Notes: a model not told the origin generated them from the letters alone. A stretch of DNA of 64,000 nucleotides from Nitrospira sp. (GCA_030123625.1 CP126121.1:4318179-4382178), one strand, 5' to 3'; positions 16,156 to 25,089 are shown, counted from the first letter of the stretch. Numbers and translations: made by a program.

Positions 16156-16857
16156 GTGGCCGCTCACCCCGAACCCCATGTCGTCGCGTTTCTCTTCGAC
16201 CTTGATGGAACTCTGATAGACAGCGTGTATCAACATGTGTTGGCGTGGAGAGAAGCGACACAGGCAGCCGGCATTGAATTGCCGGTCTGGCGCATCCACC
16301 GCCAAATTGGCATGAGCGGGGGATTGATGCTTCACGGGCTGCTGCGTGAAACCGGACGGCCTCTATCAACGGAGGAAGCGAAGCAGATCCAGTGGGTTCA
16401 TCGGGAAGCCTATGCCAGACAAGCGCCCTCCCTTCGTGTCCTTCCCGGCACCCATGACCTCCTGGCCACCTTGGCCCGCCATCACATTCCGCATGCTATT
16501 GCGACCAGTGGACGGATGGAGAACGCCCGCCATGCGCTTCAGCTGTTGAAACTTGCCGATGATGTCCCTGTGGTCACGAGAGACGATGTCCGGTTCGCGA
16601 AACCCGACCCAGACCTCTTTTTAGAGGCAGCGAAACGGTTGAACATGCCGATGAGTCGTTGTGTCATCGTAGGCGACAGCGTGTGGGATTTGTTGGCGGC
16701 TCGACGTGCTTCTGCTCTATCGGTCGGTCTCTTATCAGGAGGCTATGGCCAAGACGAACTGGAGCGTGCCGGTGCCTATCGAGTGTACCAAGACCCGGCG
16801 GACCTCCTGACGCATCTCGACGAAGTAGGTCTCCGGTTGATACCTGATGGACGATGA
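16156..16857 (+). CDS. HAD-superfamily phosphatase, phosphoglycolate phosphatase-like
   Basis: A HAD hydrolase of about 233 residues with motif I DLDGTLIDS near residue 15, motif II in AIATSGR, the lysine in RFAKPDPDLFLEAAKRL, and motif III/IV GDSVWDLLAARRA. A helical cap lies between motifs I and II. The substrate is unclear; the plan fits beta-phosphoglucomutase/phosphoglycolate phosphatase relatives. I use the GTG at 16156, eleven bases after GGAG; a TTG at 16147 overlapping the osmC stop is the alternative. The stop overlaps possible starts of the next gene. Confidence 0.8.
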   Translation: MAAHPEPHVVAFLFDLDGTLIDSVYQHVLAWREATQAAGIELPVWRIHRQIGMSGGLMLHGLLRETGRPLSTEEAKQIQWVHREAYARQAPSLRVLPGTHDLLATLARHHIPHAIATSGRMENARHALQLLKLADDVPVVTRDDVRFAKPDPDLFLEAAKRLNMPMSRCVIVGDSVWDLLAARRASALSVGLLSGGYGQDELERAGAYRVYQDPADLLTHLDEVGLRLIPDGR

Positions 16858-16930
16858 AGGAGATGGAGGATATGAATCGAAGCGGATGGACTCGAGCAGC
16901 CGCGGTGCTGATAACTCGCGTCATCACGGC

Positions 16931-17659
16931 ATGATGAGCACGCTACGGCTGAAGGACAAAGTGGCGATCGTGACGGGGAGTAGCAGCGGAATCGGCAAGG
17001 CGATCGCCCTTCGGTTCGGCCAGGAAGGAGCAAAGGTGATCGTGGCTGCGAGACGGTTGCAACTGTGTGAGCGGACCGTTTCACAAATCAGGGAGCAGGG
17101 TGGAGAGGCATGGCCAATTCAGACTGATGTATCCGACGAGCAGCAGGTCGAGCGATTGATGGCCGATACGGTGACCCGCTATGGCCGGATCGATATTCTC
17201 GTCAACAATGCCGGTATCGGAGGCGGGCGTCGCTTGGCTGAGACGAGCACCGAGACATTCGATCAGGTCATGAGCGTGAACCTGCGCGGCACCTTCTTTT
17301 GCTGTCGGGCGGGCTTCCGGCACATGAAGGAACAGGGTGGCGGCATGATTATCAGCATGTCGAGTGTCGCCGGACTGCAAGCCTGGACAGGCACCGGCAC
17401 CTATAGCGCGTCAAAACACGGCATGATGGCGCTCACCAAATCATTGGCTGACGAAGGCCGGCCTTACCACATCAAAGTCAGCGCCATCTGTCCGGGAGCG
17501 GTGGCGGATGAGTTGGTGGACGCGTCTCCGGCGGACATTGAGCGCAGCGAAAAGATCGACCCCTTCGATGTGGCGGAAGCGGCTCTGTACCTCTCGACAC
17601 TCGGGAAGTATGCCGTGGTGCATCACATCGTCATCGATCGGTTAGGCGCTGACTGGTAA
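16931..17659 (+). CDS. Short-chain dehydrogenase/reductase
   Basis: A classical SDR with the cofactor loop TGSSSGIG near the N-terminus, VNNAGIGGG, the catalytic serine in ISMSSVAG, and YSASKHG holding Tyr and Lys. It should oxidise or reduce a small alcohol or ketone with NAD(P); the substrate is unknown. The start is uncertain: an in-frame ATG at 16847 overlaps the HAD stop, but the fold begins just after the ATG pair at 16931. The last 100 bases are repeated, diverged, at 24829-24927 on the far side of the nar operon. Confidence 0.85.
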   Translation: MMSTLRLKDKVAIVTGSSSGIGKAIALRFGQEGAKVIVAARRLQLCERTVSQIREQGGEAWPIQTDVSDEQQVERLMADTVTRYGRIDILVNNAGIGGGRRLAETSTETFDQVMSVNLRGTFFCCRAGFRHMKEQGGGMIISMSSVAGLQAWTGTGTYSASKHGMMALTKSLADEGRPYHIKVSAICPGAVADELVDASPADIERSEKIDPFDVAEAALYLSTLGKYAVVHHIVIDRLGADW

Positions 17660-17661
17660 AG
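17561..17661 (+). repeat. SDR 3' end, left copy of the repeat bracketing the nar operon
   Basis: This segment, coding for the SDR C-terminus, aligns with 24829-24927 at roughly 87 percent identity by eye, in the same orientation. The two copies enclose the nar operon. Confidence 0.75.
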
Positions 17662-17770
17662 ACCTTCGATGCACGTAAGGGGAGATTCGATTATCGCACC
17701 AATCTCCTTTGATCTCATAGGCGGCAGGGATACCCGCCATGTCGGGGCCGACCACGACGATGTCCTGCAT
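17642..17770 (-). pseudogene. Truncated FAD/NAD-dependent oxidoreductase, N-terminal stub
   Basis: After narI an ATG at 17770 with AGGAGAAGGGG before it opens MQDIVVVGPDMAGIPAAYEI, the dinucleotide-binding start of a flavin disulfide/NDH-2/SQR-type oxidoreductase (usual G-x-G-x-x-G, here GPDMAG). After about 22 residues the similarity ends and the frame runs through the SDR 3' end to a stop at 17642. It is probably the next gene of the nar transcript cut at the insertion boundary. Confidence 0.6.
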
Positions 17771-17806
17771 CCCCTTCTCCTCTGATCCCGCCTCTCGACG
17801 ACCGCC

Positions 17807-18499
17807 TTACCGTCGGCGTAATCCCGGACGCATCACCTGATACGGCCGTAGGAGGTAGACCACCAATGCAAATCCGCTCCAGATGTGCACGAGTCTGCTG
17901 AACGGGATGAGAGCAAACAGCGTCATCCCTAATACCATGTGAATTTGATAGACCAGGGGCAGATCCACCGAGAAAGAAGCGGCGCCGCCGTGGAATGTGA
18001 TGATATGACGGGCCCATTGGGCCAAGGGGATCAGGTTGTCTCCTGACAGCTCCTGAGCAGAAAAATACAGTGTGCACAGGCCGAAGGACAGAGTGATGAG
18101 AATCCATACCAGCACGACCAGATCCATCAGGCGCGTGGTCGCTCGGATTCTCGGCTCCGTCATGCGCCGATGGAGAAGCATGACGAGTCCGACCAAGCAG
18201 GCGGATCCGAAGAGTCCACCGCTGATTATGGCGGTCAACTGATGTCCACGCAGACCGATGCCCATCATCCCGAACACTTCCGGCATGAGAAGGCCGACAA
18301 AATGCCCCAGGAAGAGAAACAACACGCCGACGTGGAACAGGTTGCTGCCGAACCGGAGTGTTCCGCGTCTGAGCAATTCGCTTGAATCGCTCGTCCAGGT
18401 ATACTGGCCTCGCTCGAAACGCAGCAAACTGCCGAGGAGAAACACGGAACCGGCGATGTACGGATAGATTTGAAAGAAGAATTCATGGACATCGGCCAT
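17807..18499 (-). CDS. narI: Respiratory nitrate reductase subunit gamma
   Basis: A 230-residue cytochrome b subunit with five membrane helices that takes electrons from quinol and passes them to NarH. It shows the FFFQIYPYIAGSVFLLGSLL start, the FHVGVLFLFLGHFVGLL helix with a haem histidine, the RGHQL segment, and the C-terminal pair of haem ligands in YQIHMVLG and SRLVHIWSGF. Length matches the usual 225. It starts nine bases after narJ and ends the nar operon; a truncated oxidoreductase gene follows. Confidence 0.95.
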   Translation of the reverse strand: MADVHEFFFQIYPYIAGSVFLLGSLLRFERGQYTWTSDSSELLRRGTLRFGSNLFHVGVLFLFLGHFVGLLMPEVFGMMGIGLRGHQLTAIISGGLFGSACLVGLVMLLHRRMTEPRIRATTRLMDLVVLVWILITLSFGLCTLYFSAQELSGDNLIPLAQWARHIITFHGGAASFSVDLPLVYQIHMVLGMTLFALIPFSRLVHIWSGFALVVYLLRPYQVMRPGLRRR

Positions 18500-18508
18500 G
18501 GCGTCTCC

Positions 18509-19165
18509 TCATCGGCTTGGATCGTGTCTGGTCTCACGGTGCCCGCCGTCGCCAGGCGGTTCTTTCGTCAACGTTCCCGGCATTCCCACTCGGGTCTCGG
18601 ACTGCGTCGGCCGGAGCAATCGCCTCATGTTACGGATCGGAGACGATGCTCCGGACCACGCGGAGCCGGGACTCAGCACCATCAGGGCATCGAAGGCTCC
18701 AGCGTATGGGGAACAGATCTCCGCGAGCCGGCTATGCAGAGTCTCAACAACATCTTCGATGTCGGCAAGTCGCCCTTGCGCTTCCTCCGGCGGAATCAGG
18801 GACAGGAACTCAAGGAACACCGGAAGGAAATCGGGCAACTCGCGACTCGTCACTTCCAATCCGGACCGATGGTACTCCTCAACAAGGCGAACCATTGCGG
18901 CGCCTCGGTCCCGGGATTCTCCCATGGCATGCTCGAAGATCGACAGCGAATGGGCCGGATTGCGATCGAAGGTTTCGACATAGATCTCCTGCAAATCGAT
19001 CAATCGCCCATGTTCGAAGTAGGTCAACAACCGGTCGAGCCGACGTCCCGCACGCAGGCCTCGTCCGGTCTCGGCGGACACCACCGTCCGCAACTCGCCG
19101 ATCGACTGCAGCCAGTCCTGTTCGGGATAGGTCAAGAGCAGAGCGATAGCCTTATAGAGCCTCAC
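18509..19165 (-). CDS. narJ: Nitrate reductase molybdenum cofactor assembly chaperone
   Basis: A 218-residue cytoplasmic TorD/NarJ-type chaperone that holds NarGH until the molybdenum cofactor and iron-sulfur clusters are in place. Typical features are the opening YKAIALLLTYPEQDWLQ, the EHGRLIDLQEIYVETFD segment and the ERNPAH-like DRNPAHSLSIFEHAMGESRDRG stretch containing the family's YVETFD signature. Its start overlaps the narH stop by four bases (ATGA), so translation is coupled. Confidence 0.93.
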   Translation of the reverse strand: MRLYKAIALLLTYPEQDWLQSIGELRTVVSAETGRGLRAGRRLDRLLTYFEHGRLIDLQEIYVETFDRNPAHSLSIFEHAMGESRDRGAAMVRLVEEYHRSGLEVTSRELPDFLPVFLEFLSLIPPEEAQGRLADIEDVVETLHSRLAEICSPYAGAFDALMVLSPGSAWSGASSPIRNMRRLLRPTQSETRVGMPGTLTKEPPGDGGHRETRHDPSR

Positions 19166-20706
19166 GGCCTACGGTTCCCTCTCCGAATCTCATTCACGCT
19201 GATGAATTGTGTATTCGATCGCTCCTTGCCGGCGAACAGGCTCGCCCCCGTCACCCCCTCGGAGAATCGGCTGTCGGCGGAGAAGCCGCAGGAGCCCTGG
19301 TCATCGAAGCTCTGTGATGCGGCCTCGTGATGGCTGGTTGGAATGACGTACCGGTCTTCATAATCGGCGATCGCGAGGTACCGGTACATCTCCTCGATCT
19401 GGCTTTCACTTAGCCCCAGTCCTGGCGGCGACAAGACTGCGTCGTCCCCCATGTCTTTCTTTCGCATGTATCGACGCATGGCAATCAGCCGATCCAGTGC
19501 ACCTACGATGGGCTCCTCTTTTCCCGCCGTCAGGAGATTCGCGAGGTAGCGTACAGGAATCCGGAGGGAGGAGGTATCGGGAAGCCCGTCCGGTTCCGAA
19601 GACGCGGTCTCGACTGAACCGGCGACCGGTGAGAGCGGCGGGATATACCACACCATGGGTAAGGTCCGGTATTCAGGATGGAGCGGAAATGCCAGGCGCC
19701 ACTCGACCGCCATCTTATAGACAGGCGACCGCTTGGCCGCCTCCAACCAATTGTCCGGAATCCCGTCCTGCTTCGCCTGCGCCTGTACGGCCGGATCCTT
19801 AGGGTCGAGAAACAGTCCAAGCTGGGCCTCATACAGATCCTGTTCCCGTACGACACTCGCCGCTTGTTCGATGCGGTCGGCATCGTAGAGCATCACGCCC
19901 AAGTATCGCAGGCGACCGACGCACGTTTCCGAACAAATTGTCGGCTGGCCGGATTCGATGCGCGGATAACAAAAGGTGCATTTCTCGGCCTTGCCTGTGT
20001 GCCAGTTATAATAAACTTTCTTATAGGGACACCCGCTGACGCACATCCGCCAGCCGCGACACTTATCCTGGTCGACGAGCACGATGCCGTCTTCCTCGCG
20101 TTTATAGATCGAACCGGACGGACAGGAGGCGACACAGGTGGGATTCAAACAGTGCTCGCAGAGCCGCGGGAGATAAAATAGAAAGGTATTCTCGAATGCG
20201 GCCAGGAGACCCGGATCGATTCCATCGACATTGACGTCCTTGAGGCGTTCGGCCGACTCGCCGCCAAGGTCGTCTTCCCAATTCGGACCTCCGTCAATCT
20301 TGTCCTTGACCTCCCCGGTGATGATGGACATCGGCCGAGCGGTGGGCACCATCGGTCCTTCTGGTGCGTGCTGGAGTGTGTTGTAGTCGAACGTAAACGG
20401 CTCGTAATAATCGTCGATTTGCGGCAAGTTGGGGTTCGAGAAAATGTTGGTCAGGATTCGCCAGCGAGCGCCCTGTTTCGGCTTGAGTGCGCCGTTTTCT
20501 TTACGTTGCCAACCGCCGTTCCAGCGCTCCTGATTTTCCCATTCATGGGGATAGCCGACGCCCGGCTTTGTTTCAACGTTGTTGAACCAGACATATTCCA
20601 CGCCTTCGCGCGACGTCCATACATTCTTGCAGGTAATAGAGCACGTGTGGCAACCGATGCATTTATCGAGGTTCATGACCATGGCCACCTGCGCGCGGAC
20701 TTTCAT
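19162..20706 (-). CDS. narH: Respiratory nitrate reductase subunit beta
   Basis: A 514-residue iron-sulfur subunit carrying electrons from NarI to NarG. The cysteine groups CIGCHTCSITCK, CEHCLNPTCVASCPSG, CRGWRMCVSGCPYKK and CTFCYPRI with CSETCVGR hold three [4Fe-4S] clusters and one [3Fe-4S] cluster; the tryptophan in CRGWRMC marks the latter. It starts at the ATG at 20706 after GGAGG; the longer frame to 20733 has no support. The sequence is very close in plan to enterobacterial NarH, with only the C-terminal tail after the GCGF-like GSCGFSADSRF diverging. Confidence 0.96.
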   Translation of the reverse strand: MKVRAQVAMVMNLDKCIGCHTCSITCKNVWTSREGVEYVWFNNVETKPGVGYPHEWENQERWNGGWQRKENGALKPKQGARWRILTNIFSNPNLPQIDDYYEPFTFDYNTLQHAPEGPMVPTARPMSIITGEVKDKIDGGPNWEDDLGGESAERLKDVNVDGIDPGLLAAFENTFLFYLPRLCEHCLNPTCVASCPSGSIYKREEDGIVLVDQDKCRGWRMCVSGCPYKKVYYNWHTGKAEKCTFCYPRIESGQPTICSETCVGRLRYLGVMLYDADRIEQAASVVREQDLYEAQLGLFLDPKDPAVQAQAKQDGIPDNWLEAAKRSPVYKMAVEWRLAFPLHPEYRTLPMVWYIPPLSPVAGSVETASSEPDGLPDTSSLRIPVRYLANLLTAGKEEPIVGALDRLIAMRRYMRKKDMGDDAVLSPPGLGLSESQIEEMYRYLAIADYEDRYVIPTSHHEAASQSFDDQGSCGFSADSRFSEGVTGASLFAGKERSNTQFISVNEIRRGNRRP

Positions 20707-20729
20707 AAGACCTCCATCCGATGAACGGC

Positions 20730-23700
20730 TCACGTCGCTTGAGCGTTAACGTCTAGTCGCAACGGCATCGCGCTCCATGTGACTCGTTCGAGCTTCCGCA
20801 CCACGACCATTTCGTCCCGGTTGGTCCCGACCGTTCCATAGTAGTTATAGCCATAGGCCAGGTGCGCATACCCACCGATCATGTGAGTCGGTTTCATGGT
20901 GATCCTCGTCACGCTGTTGTGAATGCCCCCGCGTCGGCCCGTAGACGGAGCCAGCGGCATGTTGATGATCTTGTCCTGCGCGTGGTACATCATGGCCACT
21001 CCGCGCGGAATCCGTTGGCTGAGGATGGCCCGCGCCACCAATGCGCCGTTCGCATTGACGACCTCGATCCAATCGTTATCCCGGATACCTGCTTCTCTGG
21101 CTTCCGCCTCCGACAGCCACACGATCGGACCACCTCGGGACAGGGTGAGCATCGGACTCGTCTCGCTGTAGGTCGTGTGAATTCCCCACTTCTGATGAGG
21201 CGTGATCCAACTGACGACGAGGAAGCTCCCATCGCCGTCTTTCATGCGACGACGAAAGGCTTCAACGGATCGAGTATTCATGGGCGGCTTGTAGACGCAG
21301 ACCTGCTCGCCGAAGAGGCGCATCCACGGATGATCCTGGTAAAGTTGTTGGCGTCCCGTCAGGGTCCGCCAGGGAACCAGCTCCTGGACGTTGGTATAGC
21401 TTCCGGTGTAGGAGACCTTTTCCGACTCGATGCCGCTCCAAGTGGGCGAGGAGATAACCTTCCTGGGTTGGGCAACCAGATCATCGAATGTGAGCTGCTC
21501 TTCGGCCCGCCCTTCGGCTAGATGTGTGTGGGATCGGCCGGTCCGTTGCGAGAGAGCCTCCCAAGCCTTGACCGCGACGCGACCGTTCGTCTCCGGCGCC
21601 AGTGTCAAGATGGCTTGGGACGCCTGTCGTGCCGTTTCCAGTTTCGGATAAGGCTCGCGATCATTGAGCGGCGTTTCGCCGTTGACCCGGCCCAGCGCTT
21701 CAACTTCTTCTTTACTGTCCCATACGATTCCCTTCGCCCCGGTCCCGAGATCTCGCGTCAGCGGCCCGAGCGCGATGTATCGGTCGTATGTTTCGCCATA
21801 GGGTCGCGTGACTACGGTCATGTTCGGCATGGTCTTGCCCGGGATGGCCTCACAATCGCCGCGCTTCCAATCGTCGGCCGACGTCGGCTGACCGAGCTCG
21901 CTCGCGGTATCGTGCAACAGAGGCGTCAAGACGAGATCGTTCCGCGTGCCAAGGACGGGCCCGGCCAGCTCGGAGAACTTCCTGGCGATCTCTTTATAAA
22001 TGTCCCAATCAGCCTTGCTCTCCCAGAGGGGATTCACCGCCTCGCACAACGGGTGGATGAAGGGATGCATGTCCGACGTGTTCAGATCGTTATTCTCATA
22101 CCAAGTCGCGCTGGGCAGCACGACATCAGAGTAGAGGCAGGTCGAGGACATACGGAAATCGAGCGTCACAAGCAGATCGAGCTTTCCCGTGGGAGCCTCA
22201 TCTCGCCACACCACCTCGCGAGGAAGCGGCGCTTCCTGTTCCTTGAGATCGGGGGCCAGAACACCGTGGGCGGCGCCGAGCAGATGTTTCAAGAAGTATT
22301 CATGGCCCTTCGCACTGGAGCCGATCAAATTAGAGCGCCAGATAAACAGGTTCCGGATAAAATTCTTGGGGTGATCGGGATCTTCTGAGGCGAATGCAAT
22401 CTTGCCGGTTTTGAGCCGTTCGACGGTATGCTCGACCGGATGCATGCCCGATGCGTCCGCTTCGCTCACCACATCGAGCGGATTCGTGTTGAGCTGAGGC
22501 GCGGAAGGGAGCCAGCCTCTGCGTTCGGCCCGCACGTTCCAATCGATGAGATGAGCCGCATCCGCATCCGGATCATCCGTTGCCGTCGGCGAGAGCGTCT
22601 CGGCCGGCCGGAGGCTTTCATACCGCCACTGGTCGGTATGCGCGTAAAAGAAGGAGGTGCCGTTCATGTGCCGAGGTGGGCGGACCCAATCGAGCGCAAA
22701 TGCCACGGTCGTCCAGCCGGCAAGCGGCCGTACCTTTTCTTGTCCGACATAATGAGCCCACCCGCCGCCCGATCGCCCGACGCATCCGCACATGACCAGG
22801 ACGTTGATGATCGCGCGGTAGATCATGTCGGTGTGGTACCACTGGTTGATCCCGTTTCCGACGATGACCAGCGAACGGCCTCGTGTCTTTTCCGCATTCT
22901 CTGCGAACTCACGGGCGAGACGAATGATCTGATGGCGACGGACGCCCGTATGTTTTTCGGCCCATGCCGGCGTATAGGGAATGTCTTGATCGTAGTTTTC
23001 CGCCGCCTGATCGTCTCCAAGCCCCCGATCGAGACCGTAACTTGCGAGCAGGAGGTCGTAGGAGGTGACCATGAGCTGGTCGCCATGAGCGGTACTGAGC
23101 CGTCTAGCCGGAACCAGATGGCGCAGGATCGGCGGGTGATCATCAGAAAAATAGGGAAAGGCAACCGACACTGTCTCCTCGGCTTGTGGAAGCATGCTCA
23201 AGGCGGGCGTTATCCGATGTCCGGTCATCGCGTCGACCAGATCGAGATTCCAGCGCCCTTTCTCACGCCACCGAAAGCCGATGCTGCCGTGGGGAACACA
23301 CAGACGCCCGGTCGCCTCATCGACAATCACTGTCTTCCAGTCCGGATTGTTGGTTTCACCCAGTTGGTCATCGAAGTCGGATGCTCGAACAAAGCGGCCC
23401 GGCTCATAGCCGTCGCCGGCTCGGCGCAGGAGGACCAACATGGGCATGTCGCTGTACTGGCGGCAATAATCCAAGAAGTAGGGACTGCGGGCGGTCAGAT
23501 GAAATTCCTTGAGGATCACATGGCCGAGCGCCATGGCCAGCGCCGCATCCGTGCCTCGCCGAGGCGCCAGCCAGTGATCCGCGAACTTGACGTATTCCGC
23601 AAAGTCCGGAGCCACAGCAACCGTCTTGGTGCCTTTGTATCGTGCAGCGGTATAGAAATGCGCGTCCGGAGTCCTGGTCTGAGGAATGTTTGATCCCCAG

Positions 23701-24452
23701 ACCACGATATAAGAGGAGTTGTACCAGTCGGCAGCCTCGCACACATCGGTCTGCTCGCCCCAGACTTGCGGGGAGGACGGTGGTAAATCGGCGTACCAAT
23801 CGTAGAATGAGGGGATGACGCCCCCGATCAACGACAGGTACCGACTGCCTGCCGCAAAGCTGACCATCGACATCGCCGGAATAGGGGAAAATCCGGCGAT
23901 GCGGTCCGGACCGTACTCCCGGATCGTATAGACATTGGCCGCCGCGATCAGCTCCGTGACTTCGTCCCATGTCGCACGCACGAAGCCTCCCTGTCCTCGT
24001 ATCGATGTATAGTGCCGGCGTTGTTGCGCGTCTTCAACGATCGATGCCCAGGCTTCGACCGGCGCCAGCGTCTTCCGAGCTTCTCGCCACAACGCCATCA
24101 GCCGGGCCCGCACCAACGGGTACTTGATGCGTTGCGCACTGTAGACATACCAGGAATAGCTCGCCCCTCTGGGACATCCGCGAGGTTCATGATTCGGCAG
24201 GTCGGGGCGTGTCCGAGGATAGTCCGTCTGTTGCGTCTCCCACGTGATCAACCCGTTCTTCACGTAAATTTTCCAGCTGCACGAGCCGGTACAGTTGACC
24301 CCATGTGTCGAGCGCACCACTTTGTCGTGATTCCAACGATCACGATAGGCATTCTCCCACGTGCGATCCTCACGCCTGACGACTCCGTGCTTCCCCGAAA
24401 ACGTGTCGAGATTTTCACGGAAGAACAGGAGCCGGTCCAAGAAATGGCTCAC
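20730..24452 (-). CDS. narG: Respiratory nitrate reductase subunit alpha
   Basis: A 1240-residue molybdenum subunit reducing nitrate to nitrite on the cytoplasmic side. HGVNCTGSCSWKIYVKNGL and EPRGCPRGASYSW supply the His and Cys ligands of the [4Fe-4S] cluster FS0, and YNSSYIVVWGSNIPQTRTPD holds the molybdenum-binding region. No twin-arginine signal is present, unlike periplasmic nitrite-oxidising NxrA of Nitrospira. It is a close relative of proteobacterial NarG across its whole length. First gene of narGHJI; no narK transporter is visible. A palindrome lies 41 bases upstream. Confidence 0.97.
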   Translation of the reverse strand: MSHFLDRLLFFRENLDTFSGKHGVVRREDRTWENAYRDRWNHDKVVRSTHGVNCTGSCSWKIYVKNGLITWETQQTDYPRTRPDLPNHEPRGCPRGASYSWYVYSAQRIKYPLVRARLMALWREARKTLAPVEAWASIVEDAQQRRHYTSIRGQGGFVRATWDEVTELIAAANVYTIREYGPDRIAGFSPIPAMSMVSFAAGSRYLSLIGGVIPSFYDWYADLPPSSPQVWGEQTDVCEAADWYNSSYIVVWGSNIPQTRTPDAHFYTAARYKGTKTVAVAPDFAEYVKFADHWLAPRRGTDAALAMALGHVILKEFHLTARSPYFLDYCRQYSDMPMLVLLRRAGDGYEPGRFVRASDFDDQLGETNNPDWKTVIVDEATGRLCVPHGSIGFRWREKGRWNLDLVDAMTGHRITPALSMLPQAEETVSVAFPYFSDDHPPILRHLVPARRLSTAHGDQLMVTSYDLLLASYGLDRGLGDDQAAENYDQDIPYTPAWAEKHTGVRRHQIIRLAREFAENAEKTRGRSLVIVGNGINQWYHTDMIYRAIINVLVMCGCVGRSGGGWAHYVGQEKVRPLAGWTTVAFALDWVRPPRHMNGTSFFYAHTDQWRYESLRPAETLSPTATDDPDADAAHLIDWNVRAERRGWLPSAPQLNTNPLDVVSEADASGMHPVEHTVERLKTGKIAFASEDPDHPKNFIRNLFIWRSNLIGSSAKGHEYFLKHLLGAAHGVLAPDLKEQEAPLPREVVWRDEAPTGKLDLLVTLDFRMSSTCLYSDVVLPSATWYENNDLNTSDMHPFIHPLCEAVNPLWESKADWDIYKEIARKFSELAGPVLGTRNDLVLTPLLHDTASELGQPTSADDWKRGDCEAIPGKTMPNMTVVTRPYGETYDRYIALGPLTRDLGTGAKGIVWDSKEEVEALGRVNGETPLNDREPYPKLETARQASQAILTLAPETNGRVAVKAWEALSQRTGRSHTHLAEGRAEEQLTFDDLVAQPRKVISSPTWSGIESEKVSYTGSYTNVQELVPWRTLTGRQQLYQDHPWMRLFGEQVCVYKPPMNTRSVEAFRRRMKDGDGSFLVVSWITPHQKWGIHTTYSETSPMLTLSRGGPIVWLSEAEAREAGIRDNDWIEVVNANGALVARAILSQRIPRGVAMMYHAQDKIINMPLAPSTGRRGGIHNSVTRITMKPTHMIGGYAHLAYGYNYYGTVGTNRDEMVVVRKLERVTWSAMPLRLDVNAQAT

Positions 24453-24492
24453 ATTTGACTCCCCGTGGAATGAGACGGGAAAATGACTTTAA

Positions 24493-24507
24493 TGATCCAA
24501 AGGATCA
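24493..24507. promoter_or_regulatory. Perfect 15-bp palindrome upstream of narG
   Basis: TGATCC-AAA-GGATCA lies 41 bases before the narG start. It does not fit the FNR/ANR consensus TTGAT-N4-ATCAA because its TGAT and ATCA halves are seven bases apart. It could be an operator for another regulator or a transcript hairpin. Confidence 0.35.
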
Positions 24508-24706
24508 CCCTCTCAGACGACACCTCAGAATCTCCTCGCGCATGATCGCTTCCGACGTTCTCCGCCTTGCCCAGTAGCACCCTGCCTCTGGTAGGAGCGG
24601 TGACGTTATCGTAATCTTGTGGCAATTTGAATTCGATCTATGACCGTCAGGATATCGAGAGTCATCGGGCATCAAACTAGTGTTCGACAGCCTGCTAAAA
24701 TGGCGT

Positions 24707-24826
24707 ATGAGCTCCCCGCCGTATGACGTATCGTCATGTTCCTCTCTCGTCGACTGGGAAGTTCCCCAGATCAAGCGCCGGCTTGACCGTGACCGCATGG
24801 ATTCCGTGCTCACCTTGATGCATTGA
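24707..24826 (+). CDS. Possible small protein or gene fragment upstream of narG
   Basis: A 39-codon open frame (MSSPPYDVSSCSSLVDWEVP, later RRLDRDRMDSVLTLMH) with a protein-like composition. There is no clear ribosome binding site and I recognise no family. It ends just before the SDR-derived fragment. It may be a fragment carried in with the nar operon. Confidence 0.2.
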   Translation: MSSPPYDVSSCSSLVDWEVPQIKRRLDRDRMDSVLTLMH

Positions 24827-24828
24827 TG

Positions 24829-24927
24829 CCGTTCGATGTGGCGGAAGCAGCTCTGTACCGCTCGACATACGGAAGTATGCCGTGGTCCACCACATCGTCA
24901 TCGATCGGTCAGGCGCCGAGCGGTGAA
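24829..24927 (+). pseudogene. Duplicate fragment of the SDR gene 3' end
   Basis: This matches 17561-17661, the last 33 codons of the SDR gene, with about 13 differences including one missing base that shifts the frame. Several changes are synonymous (GTG CAT to GTC CAC). No upstream part of the gene is present, so it is a remnant. Confidence 0.75.
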
Positions 24928-24929
24928 GC

Positions 24930-25089
24930 GCCTCACACGTGATCGAGTCTTCTGTAGTGATAACAATGGGGGCTACAGGATATCAGCAGTGCATGAACGG
25001 GACTGAGGTGACATAAGGAATGGGCTCACCCGTATACGGTGAGCCCGTAGAGGCGGTGACATACTTCAGTCGCCACTCGGGCAGTGGCA
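24930..25089. other. Remaining intergenic stretch between SDR fragment and RsbRD-like gene
   Basis: Together with 24453-24828 this makes about 640 bases without a firm gene. Apart from the palindrome, the SDR fragment and the hairpin at 25022-25046, I see nothing supported in it. Confidence 0.4.
25022..25046. terminator. Hairpin downstream of the RsbRD-like gene
   Basis: A nine-base-pair perfect stem (GGGCTCACC and GGTGAGCCC) with a seven-base loop, placed 44 bases after the stop of the minus-strand gene at 25090. The following T-run is weak, so termination is probable but not certain. Confidence 0.55.

Noticed and set aside
22428-23693. 421-codon plus-strand open frame opposite narG
   Set aside because: Lies wholly within narG in a GC-rich antisense frame; NarG is certain, and this frame shows no family pattern.
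24493-24507. FNR/ANR site for narG
   Set aside because: The TGAT and ATCA half-sites are seven bases apart instead of four, so it is only called a palindrome.
17561-24927. Prophage or integrative element with attachment sites
   Set aside because: The flanking repeats are coding, diverged and 100 bases long, and no integrase or phage gene is present; homologous exchange fits better.
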